Positions 43,868 to 50,781 of a DNA stretch of 64,000 nt are shown in pieces; position 1 is the stretch's first letter; each line of letters opens with the position of its first letter. A program made the translations under genes and the position numbers. The notes beneath the pieces were generated by a model, which saw only the letters and a program-made list of their open reading frames with translations, was not told the DNA's origin and made no database searches. The DNA is taken from positions 18,224-82,223 of the forward strand of contig JANOJB010000002.1 of assembly GCA_031407985.1 (NCBI GenBank), given 5' to 3'. This stretch comes from FEN-1088 sp031407985. GTDB taxonomy: Bacteria; Myxococcota_A; Polyangia; Fen-1088.

Positions 43868-44407
43868 CTAGCGCCCCGCGCGATAGACCGCATGACACCG
43901 TACGCAGGCCTCGGACAGACGGCCGTACGCATCCGCCACCTCGAAGGGACTGACGTGTTCCGCCGCGATCGCCAGTGCGCCGGCATGTTTGCGCAGATCG
44001 TCCTGGTGTTCAAAAAACTTCTCGGGCAACTGCGCATTCAGCTCGGTGGCGTCCGCCGTCAGGGGACGCGACAGGTTCGCGTTCCCCGCGATGGACCGCG
44101 CCCCGGCGTGAATCACGGGATAGTCCAGGATCATGATGGCGGACATCAGGTCTCCCATCTCGCGCGCGTGGTTGGCCATGCGGTTTTTCAGGATTTCGCG
44201 CACAGCCGGAGGCAGCGGTTCCTTGGGCTCCAGGCGCGGTGGCGGCGTCAACGCTTTCGTCAGTTGTTCTTGCTGCGGCGGCTGCCGTGGCGGCTTGGTC
44301 GCGCAACCCGATATCCCCCCCCACGCCAATACACAGGCACAGGCACAGGCACGGGCACGGGCACGGGCACGGGCACGGGCAAGGAAGGCCGCCTTCGTCT
44401 GGTTCAT
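43868..44407 (-). CDS. c-type cytochrome-like lipoprotein
   Basis: About 179 residues are encoded from ATG 44407. The signal peptide contains a hexanucleotide-encoded run of Ala-Arg then Ala-Cys, and ends in the lipobox ISGCAT. The mature part has a Pro/Gln linker, then a helical domain (PPAVREILKNRMANHAREMG, then IMILDYPVIHAGARSI). It ends ACVRCHAVYR with a haem-binding CxxCH, as in cytochrome c'-like four-helix proteins. The haem axial ligand and partner are unknown. A start at 44644 is possible but would overlap the rfbD promoter and lacks signal-peptide character. Confidence 0.78.
   Translation of the reverse strand: MNQTKAAFLARARARARARACACACVLAWGGISGCATKPPRQPPQQEQLTKALTPPPRLEPKEPLPPAVREILKNRMANHAREMGDLMSAIMILDYPVIHAGARSIAGNANLSRPLTADATELNAQLPEKFFEHQDDLRKHAGALAIAAEHVSPFEVADAYGRLSEACVRCHAVYRAGR
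44333..44380. repeat. Hexanucleotide microsatellite in a signal peptide
   Basis: Three ACAGGC units followed by five ACGGGC units (eight units, 48 bases), read on the minus strand, encode Ala-Arg x5 and Ala-Cys x3. Length changes in this array add or remove two residues without shifting frame. It is therefore a tunable part of the signal peptide of the cytochrome-like lipoprotein. Confidence 0.9.
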
Positions 44408-44628
44408 GATCCGCGAAGGATGCACATGACGAGCCACATCGAAAACACGGCACCCGCACCTCGCTCGGTCAACGGCCTCGCGATTCCGCGCAATCGTTGC
44501 CGCCCCCAACGTACCGCCGGCAAGGACTGCACGCGGCCGTTTTCCGATGCCGACGGTCGCACGCGGTTCGGCTATCCTCCCCGCGTGCTTATCCACGAAT
44601 GCCCGATGAAGAACGAGCCCACGTCCCC

Positions 44629-45504
44629 ATGACCACGACAGCAACCCCCCGAAAGGCGCTGGTGCTTGGGGCCAGCGGCACCCTGGGACAGGCGCTGTGC
44701 GGCTACCTGCCCGCGGCTGGTTGGCAGGTCGAGGCGCTCGACAGGAAGGACGGCGATCTGACGGACGCGGCGATGATCACCCGGATTCTCGGCGCCCTTC
44801 GCCCCGACGTGGTGTTCAACGCCGGGGCTTACACCAACGTCGATCGCGCCGAGGATGAACCCGACCTGGCTTTCGCGGTCAACGCCGCCGCACCCGAGAC
44901 GCTGGCGCGCGCAACCACGGAAGCCGGCGCCAAGCTGGTCCACTACTCGACCGACTTCGTCTTCGACGGTGAAAAGGAAAGTCCCTACGATGAGACCGAT
45001 CCCCCTTCGCCGCAGGGCGTGTACGCCCGTTCGAAGCTGGCCGGCGAGCAACGGGCTGCCGCGGTGGCGCGCCAGTTGTTCATCCTGCGCGTGGGGTGCT
45101 TGTACGGCCACGGGGGCCGCAACTTCCCTTCGACCATTCTGGGCCGCCTGCGCGCGGGGGAGACCGTCCGCGCGGACGCCTTGCGGGCGGGCTCGCCAAC
45201 CTGGGTACGAAACGTCGCCCAGGTTTCGGCCGCGCTGGCCGCAACGGATCATTTTGGCCTGTACCACTGCACGTCACACGGCGAGACCACCTGGGCCGAC
45301 TACGCGCGTTTCATCGCCAACGAGATCGGCGTGCCAGAGTCGCGCGTCCAGGCACTGCCCACCGGTCTGCTGCCCACCAAGGCGCCTCGACCCCGGCGGG
45401 CGATCCTCGAGAACCAGGCGCTCGCCAAACTGGGCCTCGACACCATGCCCGACTGGCGCTCGGCCGCGCGCGCTTTCATCGGCGACGAGGCCCAGGTAGT
45501 CTGA
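44629..45504 (+). CDS. rfbD: dTDP-4-dehydrorhamnose reductase
   Basis: The 291-residue product catalyses the last step of dTDP-L-rhamnose synthesis: NADPH-dependent reduction of dTDP-6-deoxy-L-lyxo-4-hexulose. It has the nucleotide-binding GASGTLGQALC, ALRPDVVFNAGAYTNVDRAE, DFVFDGEKESPYDETD and the active-site YARSKLAGE (YxxxK). The ATG at 44629 is preferred; 44599 is an alternative. rfbC starts six bases after the stop. Confidence 0.95.
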   Translation: MTTTATPRKALVLGASGTLGQALCGYLPAAGWQVEALDRKDGDLTDAAMITRILGALRPDVVFNAGAYTNVDRAEDEPDLAFAVNAAAPETLARATTEAGAKLVHYSTDFVFDGEKESPYDETDPPSPQGVYARSKLAGEQRAAAVARQLFILRVGCLYGHGGRNFPSTILGRLRAGETVRADALRAGSPTWVRNVAQVSAALAATDHFGLYHCTSHGETTWADYARFIANEIGVPESRVQALPTGLLPTKAPRPRRAILENQALAKLGLDTMPDWRSAARAFIGDEAQVV

Positions 45505-45510
45505 CCGTCC

Positions 45511-46044
45511 ATGCTCATTCCCTCAACCGTCATCGATGGCGTGTACCTGGGCCCGCTCAAGGTCTTCGGCGACGACCGCGGCTTCTTCTTTGAAACCTAC
45601 CGGCGCACCTGGGTGCCCGGAGCGCGCGAGATGGTGCAAGGGAATTGCTCATATTCTCAAGCTGGTGTTCTACGAGGTCTTCACTATCACTTGAAGCAGG
45701 CCGACCTGTGGAATGTGCCCATTGGCGAGGTCCGGGCGGTCCTGTACGACTTCCGGGCGTCCTCCCCGACCCGAGGCAAAAGTCAGATCGTCACGATGGG
45801 CCAGGACAACCGCGTGTCGCTGTACATTCCGAAGGGCGTCGCCCACGGATTCCTCGCGCTGCGGGATTCGTACATGACCTACCTGGTGGACGAGCCGTAC
45901 GACAACAGCGACGAGCTCGGAATCCTGTGGAGCGATCCCGCCCTCGGCGTCGACTGGGGCGTCGTCACCCCCCCGTCCCTCTCGGACCGCGACAGCGCCA
46001 ATCCCCGCCTGGCGGATATCCCCGCCGACCGCCGCGCCCCCTGA
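45511..46044 (+). CDS. rfbC: dTDP-4-dehydrorhamnose 3,5-epimerase
   Basis: The 177-residue cupin epimerase converts dTDP-4-keto-6-deoxyglucose to the L-lyxo isomer before RfbD acts. Family residues are present: GVYLGPLKVFGDDRGFFFET at the N-terminus, YSQAGVLRGLHYHLKQADLW with the catalytic His, VGIPKGVAHGFLAL-type segment (LYIPKGVAHGFLAL) and YLVDEPYD. It forms the operon rfbDC, convergent with rfbBA. The C-terminal Asp/Arg-rich tail is normal. Confidence 0.95.
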   Translation: MLIPSTVIDGVYLGPLKVFGDDRGFFFETYRRTWVPGAREMVQGNCSYSQAGVLRGLHYHLKQADLWNVPIGEVRAVLYDFRASSPTRGKSQIVTMGQDNRVSLYIPKGVAHGFLALRDSYMTYLVDEPYDNSDELGILWSDPALGVDWGVVTPPSLSDRDSANPRLADIPADRRAP

Positions 46045-46072
46045 TCGGGGGGCGGAAAATTAGGAAGGAACG

Positions 46073-46804
46073 TCAGGTCTCGGGATCGGTCAGCTGGTTC
46101 GCCAGCTTCAACGATTCGAACGTGCCCGCATCCGTCCACCAACCGGGCAGACGATCGAAGGTCAGCTCGCCCCGGGCAATGTACGCGTTGTTGACGTCGG
46201 TGATCTCCAACTCGCCCCGGCCCGACGGCCGCAGTTCGGTGATCACGTCAAACACCGACTCGTCGTAAAAGTAAATTCCAGTAACAGCCAAAGAACTGGG
46301 CGGATCCTTTGGCTTTTCGATGATGCGCACAACCCGGTCTCCCTCGGTCACGGCCACGCCGTAGCGACCGGGATCGTGGACCTCCTGAACCAGAATCTTC
46401 GCCCCGCGTGGTTGCTGACGAAACGCGTCCGCGAACGGTGCCAGCGATGCCTCGAAGATGTTGTCGCCGAGAATGACCACCATGCGCCCTCCCCGCCCGA
46501 ACCGACGGGCCAGGCCCAGGGCTTGCGCTATGCCCCCGGCCTCGTCCTGCACCCGGTACGTCAACTCGCAGCCGAATTCCTTGCCGCTGCCCAGCAGCCC
46601 AACGACCGCCCCCATGTGCTCGGTGCCGGTGACGATCAAGATTTCGCGAACGCCGGCTTGCACCAGTTTCTTCACCGGGTGGAAGATCATCGGTTCTCGC
46701 CCGACCGGCAGAAGGTGTTTGTTCGTCACCTTGGTCAGCGGAAACAGCCGGGAGCCCGTGCCCCCCGCCAGAACCACGCCGCGGAGCTCTTCGGGGGCAC
46801 TCAT
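46073..46804 (-). CDS. rfbA: Glucose-1-phosphate thymidylyltransferase, short form
   Basis: The 243-residue enzyme makes dTDP-glucose from dTTP and glucose-1-phosphate. The sugar-nucleotidyltransferase signature GVVLAGGTGSRLFPLTKVTN and KHLLPVG is followed by ILGDNIFEASLAPF, GAKILVQEVHDPGRYGVAV and IIEKPKDPP. It is shorter than the common 290-residue RmlA and resembles the short (about 245-residue) class. Its start overlaps the rfbB stop codon (ATGA). Allosteric rhamnose feedback on the short form is not certain. Confidence 0.92.
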   Translation of the reverse strand: MSAPEELRGVVLAGGTGSRLFPLTKVTNKHLLPVGREPMIFHPVKKLVQAGVREILIVTGTEHMGAVVGLLGSGKEFGCELTYRVQDEAGGIAQALGLARRFGRGGRMVVILGDNIFEASLAPFADAFRQQPRGAKILVQEVHDPGRYGVAVTEGDRVVRIIEKPKDPPSSLAVTGIYFYDESVFDVITELRPSGRGELEITDVNNAYIARGELTFDRLPGWWTDAGTFESLKLANQLTDPET

Positions 46805-47841
46805 CCGACCGCCTCCCGACCGGCGCCGGAAAGGCGAGCACCATACTGCTGCTCGTAGTAGGCGCGGTAGGCACCGCTTTGCACCCGCTGACACCAGCCC
46901 GGATTTTCACGGTACCAGCGCACGGTGTCGGCCAAACCCTCGGCGAAGGTCCGTTTCGGAGTCCAGCCGAGCTCGCGACGAATGAGGCTGGCGTTCATGG
47001 CATACCGTCGATCGTGCCCCGGGCGATCCGCGACGTACCGGATCAGGGACTCGTCCCGACCGCAAAGCCTCAGAATCTCGTGCACGACCTCCAGGTTCGG
47101 CCGCTCGTTCTCGGCGCCGATGTTGTACACGGCGCCGGCCGCCGCCCGGGTGACGCACAGGTCGATGGCCTCGCAGTGATCCTCGACGTGGATCCAATCC
47201 CGCACCTGCAAACCGTCTCCGTAGATCGGCAGCGCCTTGCCCTCGAACGCGTTCAGGACCATCAACGGAATCAGTTTCTCGGGGAACTGGTACGGCCCGT
47301 AGTTGTTCGAGCAGCGGGTCGTCACGACATCCAGGCCGTGGGTGTGGAAGAAGGCCGCGACGAAGTGATCGGCCGCGGCCTTGCTGGCGGCGTACGGACT
47401 GCGCGGAGACATCGGCGTTCCCTCCTCGAAGGCGCCCGTGGGGCCCAGCGATCCGTAGACCTCGTCGGTCGAGATCTGCACGAACCGCCTGACGCCCGCA
47501 GTGCGCGCCGCTTCCAGCAGGGCCAGGGTCCCGGCCACGTTGGTGTCCAAAAAGGGCGCCGCGGACACGACGCTGCGATCCACGTGGCTCTCGGCCGCGA
47601 AGTTGACGATCACCTCGATGGCGTGCTGCCGCAACAAGACCGTCATCCCCTCGCGGTCGCGGATATCCTCCCGAACGAAAATGTGCCCCGCGTCCCCTGC
47701 CAACGATTCCAGATTCTCCAGGTTCCCCGCGTACGTCAGCGCGTCCACGTTGACGACCAGATCCTCGGGCCGACGCCGACGCACCTGACGGATGTAGCAA
47801 GACCCTATGAACCCGGCACCGCCGGTGACGAGCATTTTCAC
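46801..47841 (-). CDS. rfbB: dTDP-glucose 4,6-dehydratase
   Basis: The 346-residue NAD-dependent dehydratase performs step 2 of the rhamnose pathway. It shows the Rossmann motif GGAGFIGSCY, NFAAESHVDRSV, STDEVYGSLG, the catalytic YAASKAAADHFV (YxxxK) and NNYGPYQFPEKLIPLMVLNA. It precedes rfbA. Together with rfbD-rfbC all four enzymes for dTDP-L-rhamnose are within 3.3 kb, so rhamnose is a likely component of the exopolysaccharide made by the adjoining cluster. Confidence 0.95.
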   Translation of the reverse strand: MKMLVTGGAGFIGSCYIRQVRRRRPEDLVVNVDALTYAGNLENLESLAGDAGHIFVREDIRDREGMTVLLRQHAIEVIVNFAAESHVDRSVVSAAPFLDTNVAGTLALLEAARTAGVRRFVQISTDEVYGSLGPTGAFEEGTPMSPRSPYAASKAAADHFVAAFFHTHGLDVVTTRCSNNYGPYQFPEKLIPLMVLNAFEGKALPIYGDGLQVRDWIHVEDHCEAIDLCVTRAAAGAVYNIGAENERPNLEVVHEILRLCGRDESLIRYVADRPGHDRRYAMNASLIRRELGWTPKRTFAEGLADTVRWYRENPGWCQRVQSGAYRAYYEQQYGARLSGAGREAVG

Positions 47842-48164
47842 GGAATGGGAGGATGCCCGCCGGGTTGACGGGAATCAACAGGGTTGGCGTCTGGACGAAC
47901 ATCGATCGACGCCCTTCAGCGCCCCGAACCCTCGGGTGACCCCGGCGACCGTCACGGATCGGGCCAGAAACACGACGCCGATGTCTCTGCACAGATCGCG
48001 CAAATCTGCGCAGGTCGTACAGAGAAGTCCGGACTATCTGCGGGGGAGAACAACCGCTGTCAGGTAGCGGATTCCATCTACATTTACACGTAATATCATT
48101 AGCTTATGCGCCATCTGTAAAGTCTCGGTTCCCCTTGGCCCGCCATTTGCGATGGACGGGTTTC
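47842..48164. promoter_or_regulatory. Divergent intergenic region, rfbB and degenerate GGDEF gene
   Basis: No gene is apparent. The first half is GC-rich without clear signals. An AT-rich patch at about 48070-48115 (around TTTACACGTAATATCATTAG) is the only promoter-like segment in the 323 bases. The assignment of -10 and -35 boxes is ambiguous. Confidence 0.35.
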
Positions 48165-48704
48165 ATGACAAGCACGGCTTACACGAATGTGGCGCCACCA
48201 CCCTCCCTTGACAAAGTGTGGAATCGCCTGCATGCCACCAACCGTTTGGCCGAAGAGGTCAAACACGCCGGCCGGGAGGCGGCCTACAAATTTTCGATCC
48301 TGCTGGTTCAGTTCGATGGACTCAGCCGAATGATTTTCCGGTTGGGCCATGCTCCCGCGGACGATGTCTGGCAACGGGTGCTTGGCGCGTTGGTCCATGA
48401 CCTGCGCGCGGGCGATCTCTGCTGCCGCCTGGGCGGCGATGAATTCTTGCTGATCCTCCCTTCCGTGGACCAGTCCGTATGTGGCGATCTGGTCGACCGC
48501 CTCCACCAGCGGTGGAATCCCGCGCCGGGCACACGCGAAGCGACCATCGAATTGAACATCGGCCCGGCCACGTACCCGGCACACGGTTCGACCACGGAAG
48601 GGCTGCTGGCGGCCGCGGACCAAGCGATGAATACCGACCGGCTTCGCAACGACCTGACGCGATCACCGCTCGGTTTCTCGGACAATCCCGCGATGGCGGC
48701 CTGA
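48165..48704 (+). CDS. Degenerate GGDEF-domain protein with intact inhibitory site
   Basis: About 179 residues are encoded from ATG 48165. It is a stand-alone GGDEF domain with no sensor. The A-site GGDEF is intact and is preceded five residues upstream by RAGD, the RxxD inhibitory c-di-GMP site. The substrate part is not: where cyclases have DIDxFKxxND, this protein has QFDGLSRMIF. The first metal Asp and the guanine-contacting Asn and Asp are therefore missing. It is more likely a c-di-GMP receptor than a cyclase. Its place between rhamnose genes and polysaccharide export genes fits a regulatory role. Confidence 0.85.
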   Translation: MTSTAYTNVAPPPSLDKVWNRLHATNRLAEEVKHAGREAAYKFSILLVQFDGLSRMIFRLGHAPADDVWQRVLGALVHDLRAGDLCCRLGGDEFLLILPSVDQSVCGDLVDRLHQRWNPAPGTREATIELNIGPATYPAHGSTTEGLLAAADQAMNTDRLRNDLTRSPLGFSDNPAMAA

Positions 48705-48712
48705 AAACGGCT

Positions 48713-50104
48713 CTACGGGGTCCGCGCGCCTTGCGCCCCGCCCTGCCTATCCGGCGCTTGGGGTTCGTCGGACGGCAAAGGCCGGTTGCGGCGATCAGCA
48801 TCGCCGACATCGGGCAGGGTCCAGCGTCCCTGCAACCGCGATGTCGCGGTCAAGGTCGTATAGATCCAAAACTGGCGCTGATGAAATCCGAAGTATGAAC
48901 CTTCGAAATGCGGCGCCCGATCGGACCACCGCGCACCGAACTCGACCAGCAGACTTTCGGACGCCCGGTGACGTATCGGCAGCGAAATCGACGCCACCGT
49001 CTGGTCTGGGGGCGTGGTACCTCCCGGCAAGGGACCGACGTCCCTGAGACTGGTTCCCAGGGCGCCCTCGAACCCAACAGTCCAGTTGTCGCGAACAAAC
49101 AGGAGTGCTCGCGCAAACACCGATCCGCGTGGGTATGCCTGCGCCAAGATGGGATCGACGAAATATTCGACCGTCGCACCGGCGCCTCCCTGGACTCCAA
49201 CACCCCGGTGGCGCAGCAACAACCGGGTGACCTCGGCGTTGCCCACCGGCGAAACCGATGATCCCGTCCCCGATCCTGGGGCCGTCCCCAGGTACCAGCC
49301 GTAGGCGATCCCGGCGGCCAGTCGCAGGTCATCCGTCGGGGAAAAGCGACGGCGCCAACCGACTTGCGGAGTGACTCTCAGGAGATCAACACCACTTTCA
49401 AACCACCAGTTCGAAAAACCGATGGTTGGGATCAGTTCGTCCCGGCGCGACAGCCGCGCCGTGGCCGCTGGATTCAGCGCCACGCTGACCTGTCGCTGGA
49501 GGAAGCTCCCCGCGACACCCGGCGCCAGCCCGGCCGCGCCCTCCCCCAACGGTTGGCGGTACCACACATCAAGAGGCAGCGAATACCTCCACGTCCTGCT
49601 GGCCCGGACGTCTGCGCCCATTCTGACGGAAGCGGAGAGGATCTCCGCTACCGAGGGCAGCGTTCCGGGACCGATACTGGACGGCTGCGCCATCGGACCC
49701 GCGCCCACCGGCGGTGCCAGGGTAGGTGCGCCAAGCACCTGCGGAAGTGCGGTGTAGTCGACCTCGCCCACAGAAAGCAACGCGCCCGCCGTCGTGGTGA
49801 CCGTCGGTGAGACCTGCCCCAGAACCGACAGACTCGCGATATGCAGGAACAGGGGCCTCGTCCGCGACAGCTCGTTGGGCTGCCGCCAAAACATGCGCAC
49901 CTGATAGTCGAGTGTGGCCTCCAGATCCGATTGGCGAAGCCGCAAGGCAACTCCCGGGGTCAAGACGCTGGCGAAACCGCCGGTGGGCGCGGCATTTGCC
50001 CGCTGCGGGGCCTGCCCCCCACGGGCCTCGGCTACAACGGTCCCATCAAGGTCAACTTCACCCGCAAAAAGCAGGATCGCGACCAAAGGCACCAGCGCGG
50101 CCAT
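48713..50104 (-). CDS. Outer-membrane beta-barrel protein, candidate partner of the OPX lipoprotein
   Basis: The 463-residue product has a signal peptide (MAALVPLVAILLFAGEV). A long alternating hydrophobic pattern with Gly, Arg and aromatic residues follows, for example WRYSLPLDVWYRQPL, LLRVTPQVGWRRRFSPTDDL, RLLLRHRGVGVQGGAGATVE and HFEGSYFGFHQRQFWIY. This is typical of a beta-barrel of 14-18 strands. It ends with a disordered tail. It follows the OPX gene by five bases. In Myxococcus, short OPX lipoproteins lacking a transmembrane part are thought to use a separate barrel porin (WzpX-like), which is a plausible job here. I cannot prove homology. Confidence 0.75.
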   Translation of the reverse strand: MAALVPLVAILLFAGEVDLDGTVVAEARGGQAPQRANAAPTGGFASVLTPGVALRLRQSDLEATLDYQVRMFWRQPNELSRTRPLFLHIASLSVLGQVSPTVTTTAGALLSVGEVDYTALPQVLGAPTLAPPVGAGPMAQPSSIGPGTLPSVAEILSASVRMGADVRASRTWRYSLPLDVWYRQPLGEGAAGLAPGVAGSFLQRQVSVALNPAATARLSRRDELIPTIGFSNWWFESGVDLLRVTPQVGWRRRFSPTDDLRLAAGIAYGWYLGTAPGSGTGSSVSPVGNAEVTRLLLRHRGVGVQGGAGATVEYFVDPILAQAYPRGSVFARALLFVRDNWTVGFEGALGTSLRDVGPLPGGTTPPDQTVASISLPIRHRASESLLVEFGARWSDRAPHFEGSYFGFHQRQFWIYTTLTATSRLQGRWTLPDVGDADRRNRPLPSDEPQAPDRQGGAQGARTP

Positions 50105-50109
50105 ATACC

Positions 50110-50745
50110 CTATTCCACAACAACGACGTCCCCGTCGCGCAAACGGAAGCGGGACGAATGGGCCTCGGGCGCGGTGATCTCGCGGGCTTTGAAGCGAATC
50201 CGGGTTTCGCTGTCAGCGGTCCGGACGACGTAGATGCGGTCCTCGGTGGCAAAGTCGGTCAACCAACCGGCCGCGGCCAGGGCCCCAGCCACGGTCCGAT
50301 CCCGCGTGAGTTCGTAGACTCCTGGGGTCCGCACCTCTCCGATCACATTGACGCGCACCGGGGCTATGCGCGCGATGGATACGGTCACGCGTGGCTCCAC
50401 GATCAATTCCTTGAGGCGTGCCTCCAGTTCGGAGGCGACCTCGGCGGGAGTTCGGCGGTCCACGTTGACGTTACCCAGAGTCGGCTGCAAATAACCGCCG
50501 TCCTCGCGAACCACGAATTCACCCGTCATCGACGGCTGACCGTGAACGTGGACCACTATGGTGTCGCGCGGGTGAATCACGACGCGCACCTCCGGGGGAA
50601 CCGGCGGCAGGGAGTGTACCCACACGAACGGACGTTCGGTGGCGCAGCCGGTTCCGAACCATGCCAAACACAACGTCCACGTCAGCAAGGCGCCGCCACG
50701 ACCAAGCCACCTCGCACCGCCATTGATCCCGAGAATGCTTCTCAT
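50110..50745 (-). CDS. Short polysaccharide export (OPX/Wza-like) lipoprotein
   Basis: The 211-residue product has the lipobox FGTGCAT. A poly-export domain (HPRDTIVVHVHGQPSMTGEF, then VREDGGYLQPTLGNVNVDRR) is followed by one SLBB domain (VRVNVIGEVRTPGVYELTRD), ending in RLRDGDVVVVE. It lacks the C-terminal amphipathic helix with which Wza forms its outer-membrane pore. This is the short OPX class that needs a partner barrel. The gene is between the FHA-Wzz gene and the beta-barrel gene on the same strand. Confidence 0.9.
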   Translation of the reverse strand: MRSILGINGGARWLGRGGALLTWTLCLAWFGTGCATERPFVWVHSLPPVPPEVRVVIHPRDTIVVHVHGQPSMTGEFVVREDGGYLQPTLGNVNVDRRTPAEVASELEARLKELIVEPRVTVSIARIAPVRVNVIGEVRTPGVYELTRDRTVAGALAAAGWLTDFATEDRIYVVRTADSETRIRFKAREITAPEAHSSRFRLRDGDVVVVE

Positions 50746-50781
50746 ACTTTTTTGCTTTTTCTCAAGACAATCCCGCGGCCG

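Noticed and set aside
41923..44037. 704-codon minus-strand open frame
   Set aside because: Antisense to the ATPase and TPR part of the PknK-like gene; no recognisable protein features.
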